From Agroathelia rolfsii (lineage: Eukaryota; Basidiomycota; Agaricomycetes; Amylocorticiales; Amylocorticiaceae), in NCBI GenBank assembly GCA_018343915.1, contig JABRWF010000004.1, positions 3,472,001-3,536,000 on the forward strand: DNA of 64,000 bases, read 5' to 3'. Each line of letters begins with the position of its first letter. The stretch's first letter is position 1. Of the stretch, positions 23,248 through 34,629 are shown in pieces. The position numbers were made by a program, and so were the translations under genes. A model generated the notes under the pieces. That model saw nothing but the letters and a program-made list of their open reading frames with translations, was not told where the DNA came from and did not search any database.

Positions 23248-23984
23248 TCAAAGCCTGGGAGTGTGTGATCTCTCAGGTGCATACTTGGCCTATATATTAC
23301 TTTGTTGTGAGCAAGCGAGACATGATGTCATTTTTTGATGGCACTCACCATCTCGTTTTCCTTCTTTTCGTAGCCGCACTTCTTGTAGAAGGCTGTTTAT
23401 TCCATTACCATGAGCATAAACTCGATATACAGACACACGCGACAATTTTCCACTCACGAATGTTGGCATCGCTGCAGTTGAGAATGGTCTTGTAGCACCC
23501 GCTGTTCTCGCTGATGTGGGTGAGGGCCTCAATGATGCGCAGGCCAAGCTTCTTGCCCTGCTGGCTCTTGTCCACAGCGATATCCTCAATATGGCCAACG
23601 CTGCCCAAGCCACGGAGGAATTTGCGCTCGATGAACACGTTGCCTACGCCGACGATCTTGTCACTGGCCTTGTCGACGAGGACGATGGGGTAGTAGGTGT
23701 TGGGCGCGGCGCGCATGGCGCTGAAACGTTCCTTCCACGCCTCAAAGCCGGGGTCCGTCACAACCGTAAGGACGGAGAGCACGTCGAGATAACCACGGTA
23801 GTAGTCGGTTGAGGAGAGAGGGCGAATCTGTGGGGTTGTCAGGATATGGCCTTGCAACGGTAGGACGTATAAACAGTGAACGTACGTGCAGGGAGGAGTG
23901 CAGTTCCTTCTTGACTTTGGGCGAAATGAGGTCGGGAGAGAAGAAGAGGTCGAGTTGTTCATCTGAAGTGAGGGAAGTGTTCAT
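23248..23984 (-). CDS. GNA1: glucosamine-6-phosphate N-acetyltransferase
   Basis: Four exons (23984-23886, 23827-23458, 23392-23349, 23289-23248) give 184 aa. It acetylates glucosamine-6-phosphate with acetyl-CoA, the second step of UDP-GlcNAc synthesis that feeds chitin and N-glycans. GNAT features: IRPLSSTDYYRGYLDVL, KIVGVGNVFIERKFL, VGHIEDIAVDKSQQGKKLG (acetyl-CoA pyrophosphate loop Q-x-x-G-K/L-G), RIIEALTHISENSGCYKTIL, and the C-terminal strand NCSDANIPFYKKCGYEKK. The last exon, which supplies AKYAPERSHTPRL, is needed to reach the usual ending. An in-frame read of the intron before it would stop after VSAIKK. The family call is firm. Confidence 0.93.
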
Positions 23985-24307
23985 GATGGTTATTATGTGG
24001 TTGGAAAGTATACGAGAAAGAAAAGAGAAGAGAAAGGATGGTGGTGGTTATGGATAAAGAGGCTGGTGGGTTGTTACGCTAGAAGTGACTAGGCCCCACC
24101 CAATAAATAGCGCTCAAATGAATGTTCCAACGGTCTCGACAACACCGCCATCGAACGTTGCTCGTAAGGGGCTGTTCATAGCATATTTCCAAATTCAATA
24201 TATTACAGTAACTAGAATCATCGCATTTGAGACCCAAGAATGGCGTCGGCCGGTGGGACAAATACGCCGACCTACACCGCTCAGTTCACGTAAATACCGT
24301 ACTACGG
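23985..24307. other. intergenic, GNA1 promoter and UBR7 3' end
   Basis: About 320 bp. The GNA1-proximal part is C/T-rich on the coding strand (GAAAGAAAAGAGAAG on plus), typical of fungal leaders. Nothing else is seen. Confidence 0.6.
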
Positions 24308-25852
24308 CTAGGAGGTTTTGTTACCGCTTTGCTTGGCCTCGAAGAAATTACGAATAGCAGCCTCATCCACCACACGTCCCTCCTGCGCAAAGGGTCTCAG
24401 ATAGCTCAACAGCTCATCGCTAGTTACATGATTGAGTATCGAAAGATATTATAGGAAACGGTTATGTAAAAGAACCTCACCGCATACTATTGAATGCGCG
24501 AATGCCATCAATCTGGCGTTCGTGAGGAAGCTTCTGGAGGGCACGCATTCCAAGTTCCTCCAAAGACAGCCCTGCAAAAGCCGAATCAGTACATGAAAAT
24601 ATGTTTACTCAATTCAAACGGACCAGAATCCGGATCTTTAGGCGGCTCATAGGTATCTTCCTCCTCTAGGAGGTACGGCCGTGCCTCGAGGGAGGGTAAG
24701 CACTGAAGAAAACGGCAAGTAAGCGGTTGCCATAACCTAGAAATACACTACTAAGCATACCGATTTACAACGACACCAGCGGGCTCTCCATCCATCAGCA
24801 AGGAAAACATCTATGGAGCCAAAGTCTCTCTCGGGAGATGCAAGCACTTTTGCAATAGCCGCATAGGGAGATGGAGCAATGCAGGGTCCAGATGAGGGGC
24901 TAGATTTGTCGGCTGATACATCTGACGGAGACGCTTTTGCTCGTTTGCTATCTAATTCTTCCTCTGTGGTGTCCACTGGTCGGGGGCGTTTGGTTCCAAC
25001 ATCAACATCCACTTCTTCATCCTCTGTAGAACCGAGGAAACCAACGATTCTCCATTTGCTGTTGATATCATCTCGGACGACAATCATAGCTCCAGGAGTG
25101 CCAGCATAACGCTTGACGGTGGGTATAGAATCGACACAGGCGCGGCAGATCATGGCATCGTAATCGTCTGCAGAAATCAGAGGTGGTGGTAGTTCTGAGT
25201 CGGATGTTGTCGAAGAACCATCTTCCTGAGCTTCTTGAGGAGTTTTGGCCGTTGGTGTCGAGGGCCGGGATGAAGGACGTTCGCGTAGATTGAGGCACGA
25301 TTCATGATACCAGTCCTATGGTCCGAGTCAGTAACTGTTTGCCTTGATCCATTCGATATATCCCACGCACCTACCTCACAGGCTAGGCACCTATCAGGGC
25401 AGTAAAATGAGTTTTTAATCGCATGGATACAAATCAACAATAACGCACTGGATCATGGTTTCCCTCTCTGTCGCCGCATCATAAGGGCGTCCACATCGAC
25501 AAAACTTCCCGAGGAAATTCTGCCCATAGCAATTATCCTCGTTTATAGATTCTCTTGTTGTATGAAGGGTGCAAGGGTGCTCAAGTGCTTCGGTAGGGCA
25601 ATCGCAACAGAAGTCCCTCTTGGGAAAGAGCTCTAGTTGTTCATGGTCTGCGTGACAAGACACGGAGCAAGCCGAGCAGATGCCTCTTTCTGCTTTGCAG
25701 GTTAAACATAGATACACAGCCTGTCTGATAGGTCCAAGTGAGTATGTACAACGCGAGAAATCATGGGGAATGGCGGCAGCAGCCTCCTCCTCCAAGGATC
25801 TTTGATTGGCCAGAACGTCGCTAAGCGCTAATACCGTGCTCTCGTTTGGCAT
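24308..25852 (-). CDS. UBR-box/PHD protein, UBR7 homologue (E3 ubiquitin ligase; Mlo2-type)
   Basis: Six exons (25852-25449, 25390-25375, 25315-24761, 24702-24624, 24571-24481, 24419-24308) give 418 aa with all phases matching. The N-terminal UBR box (residues about 30-105) is Cys/His-rich: RCTYSLGPIRQAVYLCLTC, GICSACSVSCHADHEQLELF, RDFCCDCPT, HPCTLH. Next comes FCRCGRPYD, and a PHD finger (about 125-195): ETMIQCLACEDWYHESCLN, later YDAMICRACVD. A nuclear-type acidic/basic linker (GTKRPRPVDTTEEELDSKRA) precedes a C-terminal module with ADGWRARWCRCKSCLPSLEA and NFFEAKQSG. UBR7 family proteins bind histone H3 and ubiquitinate H2B in animals; that role here is inferred. Exon 2 is a 16-nt micro-exon that completes the PHD motif QCLACE. 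Confidence 0.93.
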
Positions 25853-26186
25853 GGTTACCGAGTTGGAACTGCTTCGTATATTATGGTCCCTTGAGCCGAC
25901 AATGTGATGATTGGATCAGAACAGCAGGTTGGTGGTGCTTAGAGGTTGAACACTGTTGGTACCGTACGGATCCAATCCACGGCCACAGTTATTAGTACTT
26001 ATTACATCTGTTTTGCATCCGAATTTGAATTCTGTCAATGGACTTGTTCAAGCAATTCTAAGTTGGATCTGTCATCGGGTATTACTAGTACGTGCTCGAC
26101 CTTGTGCTCATTGTTCAACGTTGTACTCAACCCTGTCCTTGGCAATTGCTTTTGAACCAGGGCTTCTATGAATCTAGGATATCTGG
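25853..26186. other. intergenic
   Basis: UBR7 promoter on one side, pseudogene upstream on the other. No coding signal. The F-box start that the downstream copy has (IEEHIPAE) is not recognisable here. Confidence 0.5.
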
Positions 26187-27852
26187 GAAAATGCCTTGAA
26201 CAATCTTTCCAAGCATAGTTTGGCTTCTTGCCTGATGGTGTCTCGCGCCTTTCACAGCATATCCCAACGGCTGATATTTAGCTCTGTTTTCCTCATATTC
26301 GCGGAAGAATTGCAATCCAAAGAGGGCGAATTTCTGACTGGCCAGACTGGGAAATTCTTGACAGAATCGTCCTGGATACACAATTCGCGTCAGTCATAAA
26401 AGATGTGAGGGTGTTTGCCCGCAAGTCAAGCATTCACATATTCGAGCATCGTGAGTTGGTCAATCTACTGCTTCGATGGTTTTTGTCATTTTATTTTATT
26501 CTTAAGGTGATTTAATAAGGGCAATACAGGCGATACCTCATATTTGATCTTTTGCCTGGTTTTGTCAAGATAAATACTCTTATATCGACGATGAAGTGTT
26601 CCAGGTTAAATCCTGTCTTTCAGTACTTCCAAAGAGTCTCTCTGGTCTCTCGGTTCCGGTTCCGGGGTTGGTTGTACATTTTTATATACTCATTTGCTAT
26701 TCCTTTCATTAACATCCGCAAGTTGGTATCAACGCAATCGAACCCACCCCGGCTTTCTCCGCCTCAGACGATTGTCCTTAGCTTCTGAAAATCGTAATCT
26801 TGGTAAAGACTCAAAATCGATCGCAAAGAAACAGATAACAGCCAATTACTCCTCACTGCGAACTCTGGCCGTTTCGGGTTCACAAATGCTGCAATTACCA
26901 GTGCAGATATTCGATCAATGAACAAAACCCGCTCTGCATAATCTGCAGCGCGAACTTGAAGGTTATAGGAAACATCAAAGGAACGAGCTCCTCTGGTATT
27001 GCGTCATGCTGTCAATCTAGAAACATTGGACCTACAAGGGGAGTTGCGTGGATCCCTATTCCCTGGCACAAGATCATTCCATCCTTCCTCGTCTAAAGCG
27101 CCTACGTGTTGTGACGTACGATGAAGAAGAGCTTGGAGCGGATTTTTTTCGGCATTGAGTGGATTCATATCTCTTAGAAAAGTGTCGCCGAAGTCACTGG
27201 ACCTTTCGTTCGGGCTTCTCGAAAGCTCGGAGCATATATCACTTGTTCTGCCCTCACTCAGGTTATCGGGCTTGGATCTGCACCCGAATTTTGCACACCC
27301 AAGATGATTGATGCCTTGTTGGACTGTTTGCTACGAAACATAAGGGCTTTGCGACTTGTTACAGGTGAAACGAAAACTTATAGAAAAGTGATGAACCGTT
27401 TGATATATATTCGTGCCTCCACTTCGGGCGTTTCTTGACAAAAACTAAAGTTTGTCTAGTTGTTGCATATTGACAACTACCCAATGCTGGAATTTCTTTT
27501 ACATTCACCCTGGGTCTTATACTAGTATACCTTATATCCCTGAGGATATTTTTCATTGCCACTTGCCTGACCTCGAACTATTCATGATTAACGATCGGAT
27601 TTGGAAGATACGACATTCACTAGATGGATTAATGTCTATACGTCCCTTGCAGTGATGGAGATACCACATTCCCTCTGATTCTTACTTTTCTTACGAGGAG
27701 GTGGCTTGGCTTGATACACATAATGTTGGCGAATGGCCTGATGATTCGAATTCGGAGTTGGATTTGGACTCGGACTTGGACTCTGAGTCAAATTCGAACA
27801 ACAACGACGACGACGACGATGTGACGATGATGGCTTGGATGATTGGTGTTTA
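26187..27852 (+). pseudogene. F-box pseudogene, decayed tandem copy of the gene at 28271
   Basis: Collinear with the intact gene downstream. It starts IWENALNNLSKHSLASCL (intact copy: IWENVLDHLPKYDLVSCM), directly preceded by a TAG where the intact copy has PAE. It continues VSRAFHSISQRLIFSSVFLI, then shifts frame near 26360, after which TQFASVIKDVRVFA follows (intact: SRFASVIRDMRVFT). More pieces match: LIRAIQAIPHL (intact: LKRAIGMVPHL), and near the end a disrupted DGLMSIRPLQ then SYFSYEEVAWLDTHN (intact: DGTVSPYLWPPW, DFPSAEAAWLTTSW). It closes with an acidic SNSELDLDSDLDSESN tail. The F-box start is lost and several stops and frame changes are present. Confidence 0.8.
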
Positions 27853-28270
27853 AATAACTGTCCTCCAAAATCTACGTATACACTACAAGGACCTATGCGT
27901 CTATGCGATTTGATTAGTGCCAGTGGTCAACAGTGTAGTTCTTTTTGACAATTTTCTATTTTTGTATTGAAAGTAGTATTAATAATCTAGGATGCTTTGG
28001 TACTATGCGTTGTTATGAGGGTTGGCCACCGTCCGCCAAGAAATTCCGAGTCAACTAAATCAACTATCACTTAGGCCTCGGTAGTACAACAGTCTCTCGT
28101 AGGCAGACTCCGACGCTCGCTCCGCTCACTTGAATTGGTAGTACATGGGTTGTTCATCCGCCAAATTCAGAGTCAGCAACCAAACCACATCAGGCGGGTC
28201 GTAGTTGCTTACTTTAAAGTTCCGATGTCATGTCTACCACCACTGGCGACGCTGGCACGTTATACCTACA
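27853..28270. promoter_or_regulatory. promoter region of the intact F-box gene
   Basis: About 420 bp between the pseudogene and the intact copy. No coding content seen. Confidence 0.5.
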
Positions 28271-29973
28271 ATGTCAACACCTGCCACAATCGACAATTTC
28301 CGTATATTCCGAATCGAAGAGCATATTCCTGCAGAAATTTGGGAGAATGTTCTGGATCATCTCCCGAAATACGATCTCGTCTCATGCATGGCAGTCTCTC
28401 GACTCTATCATCGCATAGTCCAGCAGCGACTTTTTAGCTCTGTGAACCTTATATTTGCGGAAGGAAGAAGACCAGGGGAGGGCATAAAATTAACAATTCG
28501 GACATGCGAAATATTGAACGAGATTACCTTGAACTCGCGGTTTGCATCCGTGATAAGAGATATGAGGGTTTTTACTTTCTTGCCAAGTCTGCATATTTTT
28601 GAAGAACGTAAGCTTTGTGTTTTCTCCTAACACACATTGAACTTGATAAGCGCTTGTTTTAGATATGTTAAAGAGGGCAATAGGAATGGTACCCCATTTA
28701 CGCTCATTCAGTTGGTTTTGTCTGGGTAGTACTGTCCCGGTAGGTTACCGCGATATTCACGAACAGGTCATATCCTGTGCCTCAACTCTTCCAGATAATT
28801 TGATAATCCTTTCGGTTCCAGGGTAAGTTACAATTTTTATATTTCTTCCCACTGATTACGCTGATCTCAATAAAGCCCATGTGCCGACCTTGCGACGAAT
28901 TCGAATTTTCATTGCTTACAGCACTTGGCTCTGGCCTCCGAGACATATTATGTTCATGATGACGCCAACCCAGATTCATTCATGACAAGTCAGACTGCCG
29001 CCAGCTTTCCTTCGCTTCGTGGGCTATCCATCTGGGGCGAAATAGTAGCTCAACTGCCCATGCGGACGTTTAGTCAGTTAACAAACCTCATCCTTCCCTA
29101 CCTAGACAAGGCATGCTCAGAACAAATGCCCCTGATATTACGCCATAGTACCAATTTGGAGGTGCTCGCAATATATGGCGAGTTTGATGAAGCTTTCTAC
29201 GTTGGCTTGGGCGAGGATTCATCTCTTATGCCCCAATTGAGGCGTCTGCGTATCATAATACCTGATGTACGCATTCAGGCATCTTCCCATAGTTTCTCGG
29301 CTTTGAGCCAGTTTTTGCGCGCTAGGAAGACATCTCTGAAGTCCCTGGATATAGAGTTAAATCCACGAAACTGGCCAGATTTTTCAGCTCTCCTTCCCTC
29401 CTTGAATCAATTCCATGTCCTTGGAATTGGTCCCAGTACAATATTTTCCACGCCTGACCAGATGGACTCTTTGGTTCGTCATTTATCGCGGGACATGCGA
29501 GCTCTGCGACTCAGCATAAGTGACGCTCAAAGTGATCCAGGGATTCTTCATAGATTGGTACGTGTGTATTGCTAGTATCTTTTCACTAAATCTTTTTCTT
29601 AGCGGCATTGCTTAGCTGGCGTACATTGATACTTGTCCAAATCTGGAATTCATTCATATCAACACCCCATGGACACAAGCTTGTACCGTAGAGGATCTTG
29701 ACCATCTACATCGACTTGAAGTGGCTATACTCAATGGGCATGTCTGGGAGCTTCGACGCTCATCGGATGGAACGGTATCGCCTTACTTATGGCCGCCATG
29801 GAAGTTCCAGTTTCGATCTACTTCGGACTTTCCAAGCGCAGAAGCGGCTTGGCTGACAACGTCTTGGGAGCAGTTAAGCCTTGATCACAGTAAGTTGACA
29901 AGCCATTCTTACATGTTTTCACCTAGACTAAATTATCAACCCAGATGGCATGGGCTCGCCATACTTACCCTGA
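28271..29973 (+). CDS. F-box protein with LRR-like C-terminal region
   Basis: Start at the ATG at 28271 (MSTPATIDNFRIFRIEEHIP). The F-box follows at about residues 18-60: IPAEIWENVLDHLPKYDLVS, CMAVSRLYHRIVQQRLFSSV. Introns lie near 28607-28660, 28822-28875, 29557-29613 and 29890-29943. After splicing, DMLKRAIGMVPHLRSFSWFC, LATNSNFHCLQHLALASET, FPSLRGLSIWGEIV and LEVLAIYGEF give irregular leucine-rich segments. The C-terminus is DHNGMGSPYLP. F-box proteins recruit substrates to SCF ubiquitin ligases through Skp1; the substrate is unknown. Large F-box families are common in Agaricomycetes, and this copy lies next to a dead relative. It looks intact once introns are removed. Confidence 0.85.
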
Positions 29974-30159
29974 ACGATGCCGCTAGCTTGAAAATGTCCG
30001 CTGCCCAGGTAAGATTGGACTACGTACCCTCATAAATCATTGTCAGGAACAGTCCTGAATAACCTATCGCAATATTCTGCAATTAGTAGCATTCAAATCT
30101 GTGTTATCCAGAGCTCTTGTACTTAATGTTGGTTGAATATTTGATTGCAATAATTTGCG

Positions 30160-31802
30160 TACAGTGGCATGCAAAAATAAAATAAAAATTCCACCCTGCG
30201 CCACCAACCCCTTGCTCAAACGTCAAAGATTTCTTGAAGATCATACATTGTACAAATAAAGAAAAAAAATACGCAGATGATATATAGGCATGGTATGTAC
30301 ATGCAATGATAAAAATAGGGCATAAAGACAGCGACAGCCGAGTAAAAAAAAAAAAAATCATACACATACCAAGGTCACACGATTGCTCAACATAGGTAAA
30401 GTACATAATTTCAGAAAAAAATTCTGTGTCGCCGTACATATATCCTGAAGATCTAATCATTCAGTACTCAGTGGACCACCCTTTGGCTGCTTTGAGAGCA
30501 GAAACACAGCGTGGTAATGATTTACATAGATTACGAATGATATTTCGATCAAGAGCACTGGCACACCACTCTGCTTCTACGGCCGCCTATAATCCATCAA
30601 GATTATGGAGACAAGGATTACGGCTTCACACAGCCCTATCTAGGAGCCCCCAGACATGTTCAATGATGTTCATGTCGGGAGATGAGGGGGCCCACTCAAG
30701 TAATGCATCTTGAACCAAGCACGTGTGATAGCAGACATATGCTTCGGATTGAGATCTTGAGCAAAAGTGAAAGATAAATGGTCTTTCTTTTGCCTACGGA
30801 TTGCTCCTAGGAGGAACTCTGGTAAAATGGCCTCGAACTTCTTGGCAGTCATTATCCCGTTAATGCAATGGATTTTGCCTGGCTCATCCCAAGTCACAAG
30901 CCCCCAAACCATCACAGAACCTCCCCCATGCTCACAACAGGAGCAATATTTTGTGGCCAAAGAGTCTCTCCATCCTTCTTCGACAGTACTAACGTCCATC
31001 TGAGCCAAAAAGATTAAATTTTGACTCATCAGAAAACCATACTTTCTGCCAGTCTTTTTCCTCCCAGCCAGCATAATTTTCAGCCCATTTTTTCACTTGT
31101 GGCGATGAATCAAGCGGAGGAGTGGCTTGTTTTGGCATACCCTCCCACTGAGACCACTCCTAAAGAGCATTCGACAGACTGTGGTGGGATGGAGGCAGCG
31201 GAATAATTTTCGTTGGAGGTCTGTTGCATCAGTAGCATGTTGGCGACGAATTGCTAAGATGCCGTAACGCTCTTCTTGTGTGGTGAGTGCCCTAGGATGA
31301 CCATTACCTGGTTTCCGGGCATAGAAATCAAGGTTCTGGCCCTGGTTCTCAAGCATACGAGATGGTTTTACGCTCGACGTGTAGATGTCATCCAATATCT
31401 GAAAAAATTTTGTGTTCATAGTGGTGCATGTACCAGACACAAGCTTTTTTAGTAGGAATCGTGACTTGCATAATAGGGATAGCTTCGGGAAAGATTCCAG
31501 TGTTTTTTTCCAGTATTTATAGGAATTTTTGCAAGGATAGAGAAGTTTGGACATCAATCGCCGCACGCTGGAAAGGGCAATCTTTGCCTATGACATCACT
31601 GTGGCTGAAACCATAGTGTCGAGTTTTTTCTTCCTCTCTTACTTCAAACAATAATTGGATGCCTAGTTTTATTTATGGATGGTATACAATCTATGGAAAT
31701 AGATCTATACTCAAACAATAAGAAATGAAAGTTGTAGAGCTCTTTCAAGTTTGATTTGACTAGAACGAATGGGGGTGGAAATTTTTTTTGCACGCCACTG
31801 TA
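30160..31802 (-). mobile_element. Tc1/mariner-like DNA transposon, decayed
   Basis: Element body 30162-31800 (1,639 bp) flanked by TA duplications at 30160-30161 and 31801-31802. Terminal inverted repeats: left CAGTGGCATGCAAAAA, right (reverse complement) CAGTGGCGTGCAAAAA, with further similarity to ATTTCCACC or ATTCCACC. The inside is a minus-strand transposase relic (see separate entry). It sits between the F-box pair and the NmrA pair, in the kind of duplicated neighbourhood where such elements collect. Confidence 0.92.
30480..31620 (-). pseudogene. Tc1/mariner transposase, frameshifted
   Basis: The N-terminal half (31566-31093) has the helix-turn-helix part: GNGHPRALTTQEERYGILAI, RRQHATDATDLQRKLF, TTVCRMLFRSGLSGR. 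The catalytic half (31074-30670, plus another frame) has ESKFNLFGSD, HGGGSVMVWGLVTWDEPGKI, FAQDLNPKHMS and MNIIEHVWGLLDRAV, the DDE/D positions. Frame changes occur near 31085 and near 30715, and a stop follows DRAV. The protein cannot be made as one chain, so the element is non-autonomous. Confidence 0.88.
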
Positions 31803-32189
31803 TAAGCATGATCACATTCTTCCGATGAAGTATGCGCCAAGGGGTCTCTTTCACTGCATTGCTACTTACTGAGCACTATGGTGAGCAGCTAAGGTCAACT
31901 CGCAAGAGCTTATGACATTTTGTCATTCAATCGTCAATCGGTGTGCCTCAGAGGATCGTGGAAAATGCCAACGACTCTACAATGACAAATGACTGATTTC
32001 GGATCCGGAATAACTCGGGGAAAGTTCTCAGGAAAAGTCCTCAGGGACGTGGCTTACTAGAGCATCTAACATTTACTTGGATACCGGTGTTTACTGGGTT
32101 ATGACCAATGCGGGTTTACCTGATTATGACTGATGTGGCTTTACCGTCCATCAGCAACTACAGCTGAATAATTATGAGCACTCATGATT

Positions 32190-32203
32190 GCTCATGCATG
32201 AGC
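32190..32203. promoter_or_regulatory. 14-bp perfect palindrome upstream of NmrA-like gene 1
   Basis: GCTCATGCATGAGC is its own reverse complement. It lies 44 bp upstream of the TATA box and inside a cluster of CATGA/TCATG words (32176-32212). Such a dyad fits a dimeric factor, but I recognise no known consensus. Confidence 0.4.
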
Positions 32204-32233
32204 GTGCATGACTCAACGGTTGCTGTTCTCCCC

Positions 32234-32241
32234 TATAAATA
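32234..32241 (+). promoter_or_regulatory. TATA box of NmrA-like gene 1
   Basis: TATAAATA in cctataaata, 92 bp upstream of the start codon. The second NmrA copy has the same cctataaata element. Confidence 0.6.
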
Positions 32242-32325
32242 CTGCATCTACAGTTACTGAATCACCATCACACCCCTCGTGCATTCATCGATTGCGATTG
32301 CTACTCGATTGAAGACTGTGCAATC

Positions 32326-33584
32326 ATGTCAAAATTAATTGTTGTTCTTGGTGCTACGGGCGTTCAGGTCCATACAACATTCTTATGGACACTCACACTT
32401 TTCTCACTATTACTATCTAATTCAGGGCGGCTCCGTCATCAAAGCTTTTCTCGAAGATAAAACAACGCAATGGAAGATAAGGGCTATAAGCCGTGATCCA
32501 ACCAAACCTGCTGCGAAAGCACTCGAGTCACAAGGTGTCGAGGTTGTACAAGCGGATATTAACGACAAGGATTCGCTCGTTGCTGCATTTAGGGTCAGTG
32601 CAATTGCTCCTTTACATGTCCTTACAGAATAACTCAATAATACGGATTGGATGTAGGGCGCTAATGTTGTATTTGGTGTAACTGACTTCGTGGGAATCTT
32701 CTTCCGTGAACTCACCCGCGAGGATGTTACACCTGCATTCCCCGGCCAAACGGTTAATGAGCGCGTATACGATGCTGAGGTCGCGAATGGAAAGAATATT
32801 GTCGACGCCGTTACCAGCATCGCGGACACAACACTAGAACGGTTCATCTGGTCGGAGCTGCCTGCAGCAAAGCGCATCAGTAATGGGAAATACACCCATG
32901 TGTATCATTTCGACTCCAAAGCGGAAATCACGGACTACATCAAATCGAAGCCTAATGTGGCGGCCAAAACCTCCTATCTCCAGGTTACGATATATTTGAA
33001 TAACTGGGAGTTTTCAAAAGAACTTCTGCCTGTCCGGGTATGTTTTTTTTTTTTTTTTGAAGATTGGTGCTTCACGGATTGATATATTCAAATGACAACA
33101 CCAGGCTTCGGATGGTGTGCTAGAGCTTCGACTGAGTGCTCCCCCGAACGCCACTTACCCATTTATCGATGCGATTAAGGATGTTGGCAAGTTCGCCAAG
33201 GCGCTCCTAGCCCTTCCTGCTGGACAGACGCTCCTCGCTGTCTCAGAGGAAATTTCCTGGTCAGATTATGCTGCCATCTGGAGCAAGGTCACCGGCAAGA
33301 CTATTCGCTATAAGCAAGTCTCTCCTGAAGAGTTTGCCGCCGTTATACCGGCCGATCTTGGTGAAGAATTCAGAGAAATGTATGATTACATGGGAGAGTT
33401 TGAATTTAACGGCCGTCAATCTGGGGTTCTTCGACCTAAAGACGTGAGTATTTCGCTTTATAACTTGAATCGTGTTACTTTACGGTATTCAAACTAACAT
33501 TTTGACTAGGTGGGCCTTGATAAGAGCGTCACGACTATTGAGGAATATATGCGATCTGTTAATTGGTCGTCTGTACTGACGTGA
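32326..33584 (+). CDS. NmrA-like NAD(P)-binding protein, copy 1
   Basis: Five exons (32326-32367, 32426-32593, 32657-33037, 33105-33443, 33510-33584) give 334 aa. The N-terminal Rossmann motif is VVLGATGVQGGSVIKAFL, with intron 1 between Q and GG. Then IRAISRDPTKPAAKAL, GVEVVQADINDKDSL, GANVVFGVTDFVGIFFREL and FIWSELPAAKRISNGKY follow, typical of the NmrA/HSCARG branch of atypical short-chain dehydrogenases. The usual catalytic YxxxK is not evident. NmrA proteins are nitrogen or redox-state regulators that sense NADP; some relatives act as reductases. Function here is inferred from the fold only. Together with copy 2 it forms a tandem pair about 2.3 kb apart, start to start. Confidence 0.9.
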
Positions 33585-34629
33585 AGTATTCATCACTGGC
33601 AGCCTTGTTTCAGCCTGGGGATGCCCCCTATCGAAAGTTGATTTCTGTTATCGAATCGCACAAAAAATTTGAGCATTGCTACGAAAATATCACAACTAGC
33701 TTGTATTTATAGATGCATATTATAACTATTCAAATGACACAGTGAGCATGCTGGGTCGCTAGTATTGGCAAAGTATTAGTGTCTCTAGTACTGCGGGTCA
33801 AGTACTAGTGGTACTATGCTTTGAAGATATTCTTGTCGTTGTGCCATCCCCAATCAGCATTCATACGAGTGGCTGAAATGACTGAACAGTGGTACCATGA
33901 ATTCGTTCTGAAATCATCCGTTGGCTTGAGCGATTCGAAACTGAGAACATTGGGTCTCGTAAACCCGAGGTCGGACTCCGAATCGGATTCGGCAACACGA
34001 GTTGCTCTTGATTGACCTGACCATTCAACAGCACCGGACAAGAACTTCAATTTCGCCCAATGCGTATACAAGTATGACATAAAGCTTCCTTCATCATGGA
34101 CATGCGATTTGATTTGCTGGGGCGAGTGTCTATACAGTCCCACATCTATTGGGGTTTGAATTATCTATTCGGGAAACAGTGAAATGACTCAGGCAAGCTT
34201 ACTACTATTATATGCCGCAGGTAGTACGGAAAACCTGAAAATCATGTCATCAGATGCACTCGTAGGCACAAAAAACAATTACTCGCAGTCCAACATCTCC
34301 GTTGGGGTTGCTCATCAATAATAACGGAGATATGATACGTAATACACTGACAAATCTCTCACGGCCACCACTCAAAGTAGAATAGTCTGGGGAAGACTTC
34401 TGGCTTCACGCCCCATTGACATAGAGAAATGCGAAGTACTAGCAAGTACTGGCTTGCGTGACGTACAAATTTACTTTTGGCCCACATAGCAATCGATCTT
34501 GCATGGTACCTATAAATAAACATGAGCGATTTATCAGTTTTGCGTCGATATCCGCTTACCATCCCTCGCTTTCTTCACATATACATTATCCGTGACTGGT
34601 TTACGTTTCTACAACTGCTTACGCATATT
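33585..34629. other. intergenic between NmrA copies, with an orphan minus-strand frame
   Basis: About 1 kb. A minus-strand frame at 34143-33814 (109 aa) reads through ESDSESDLGFTRPNVLSFES and RMNADWGWHNDKNIFKA. It is coding-like in composition, but has no recognised domain and no start context. It may be a relic of a duplicated gene. Its presence only between the two copies is unexplained. Confidence 0.4.
34511..34518 (+). promoter_or_regulatory. TATA box of NmrA-like gene 2
   Basis: TATAAATA, 119 bp upstream of the start, preceded by CC as in copy 1. Confidence 0.55.

Larger units (their letters stand above)
31803..32325. other. upstream region of NmrA-like gene 1
   Basis: About 520 bp between the transposon and the first NmrA gene. 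Contains the palindrome at 32190-32203 and a TATA box at 32234, listed separately. No gene. Confidence 0.6.
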
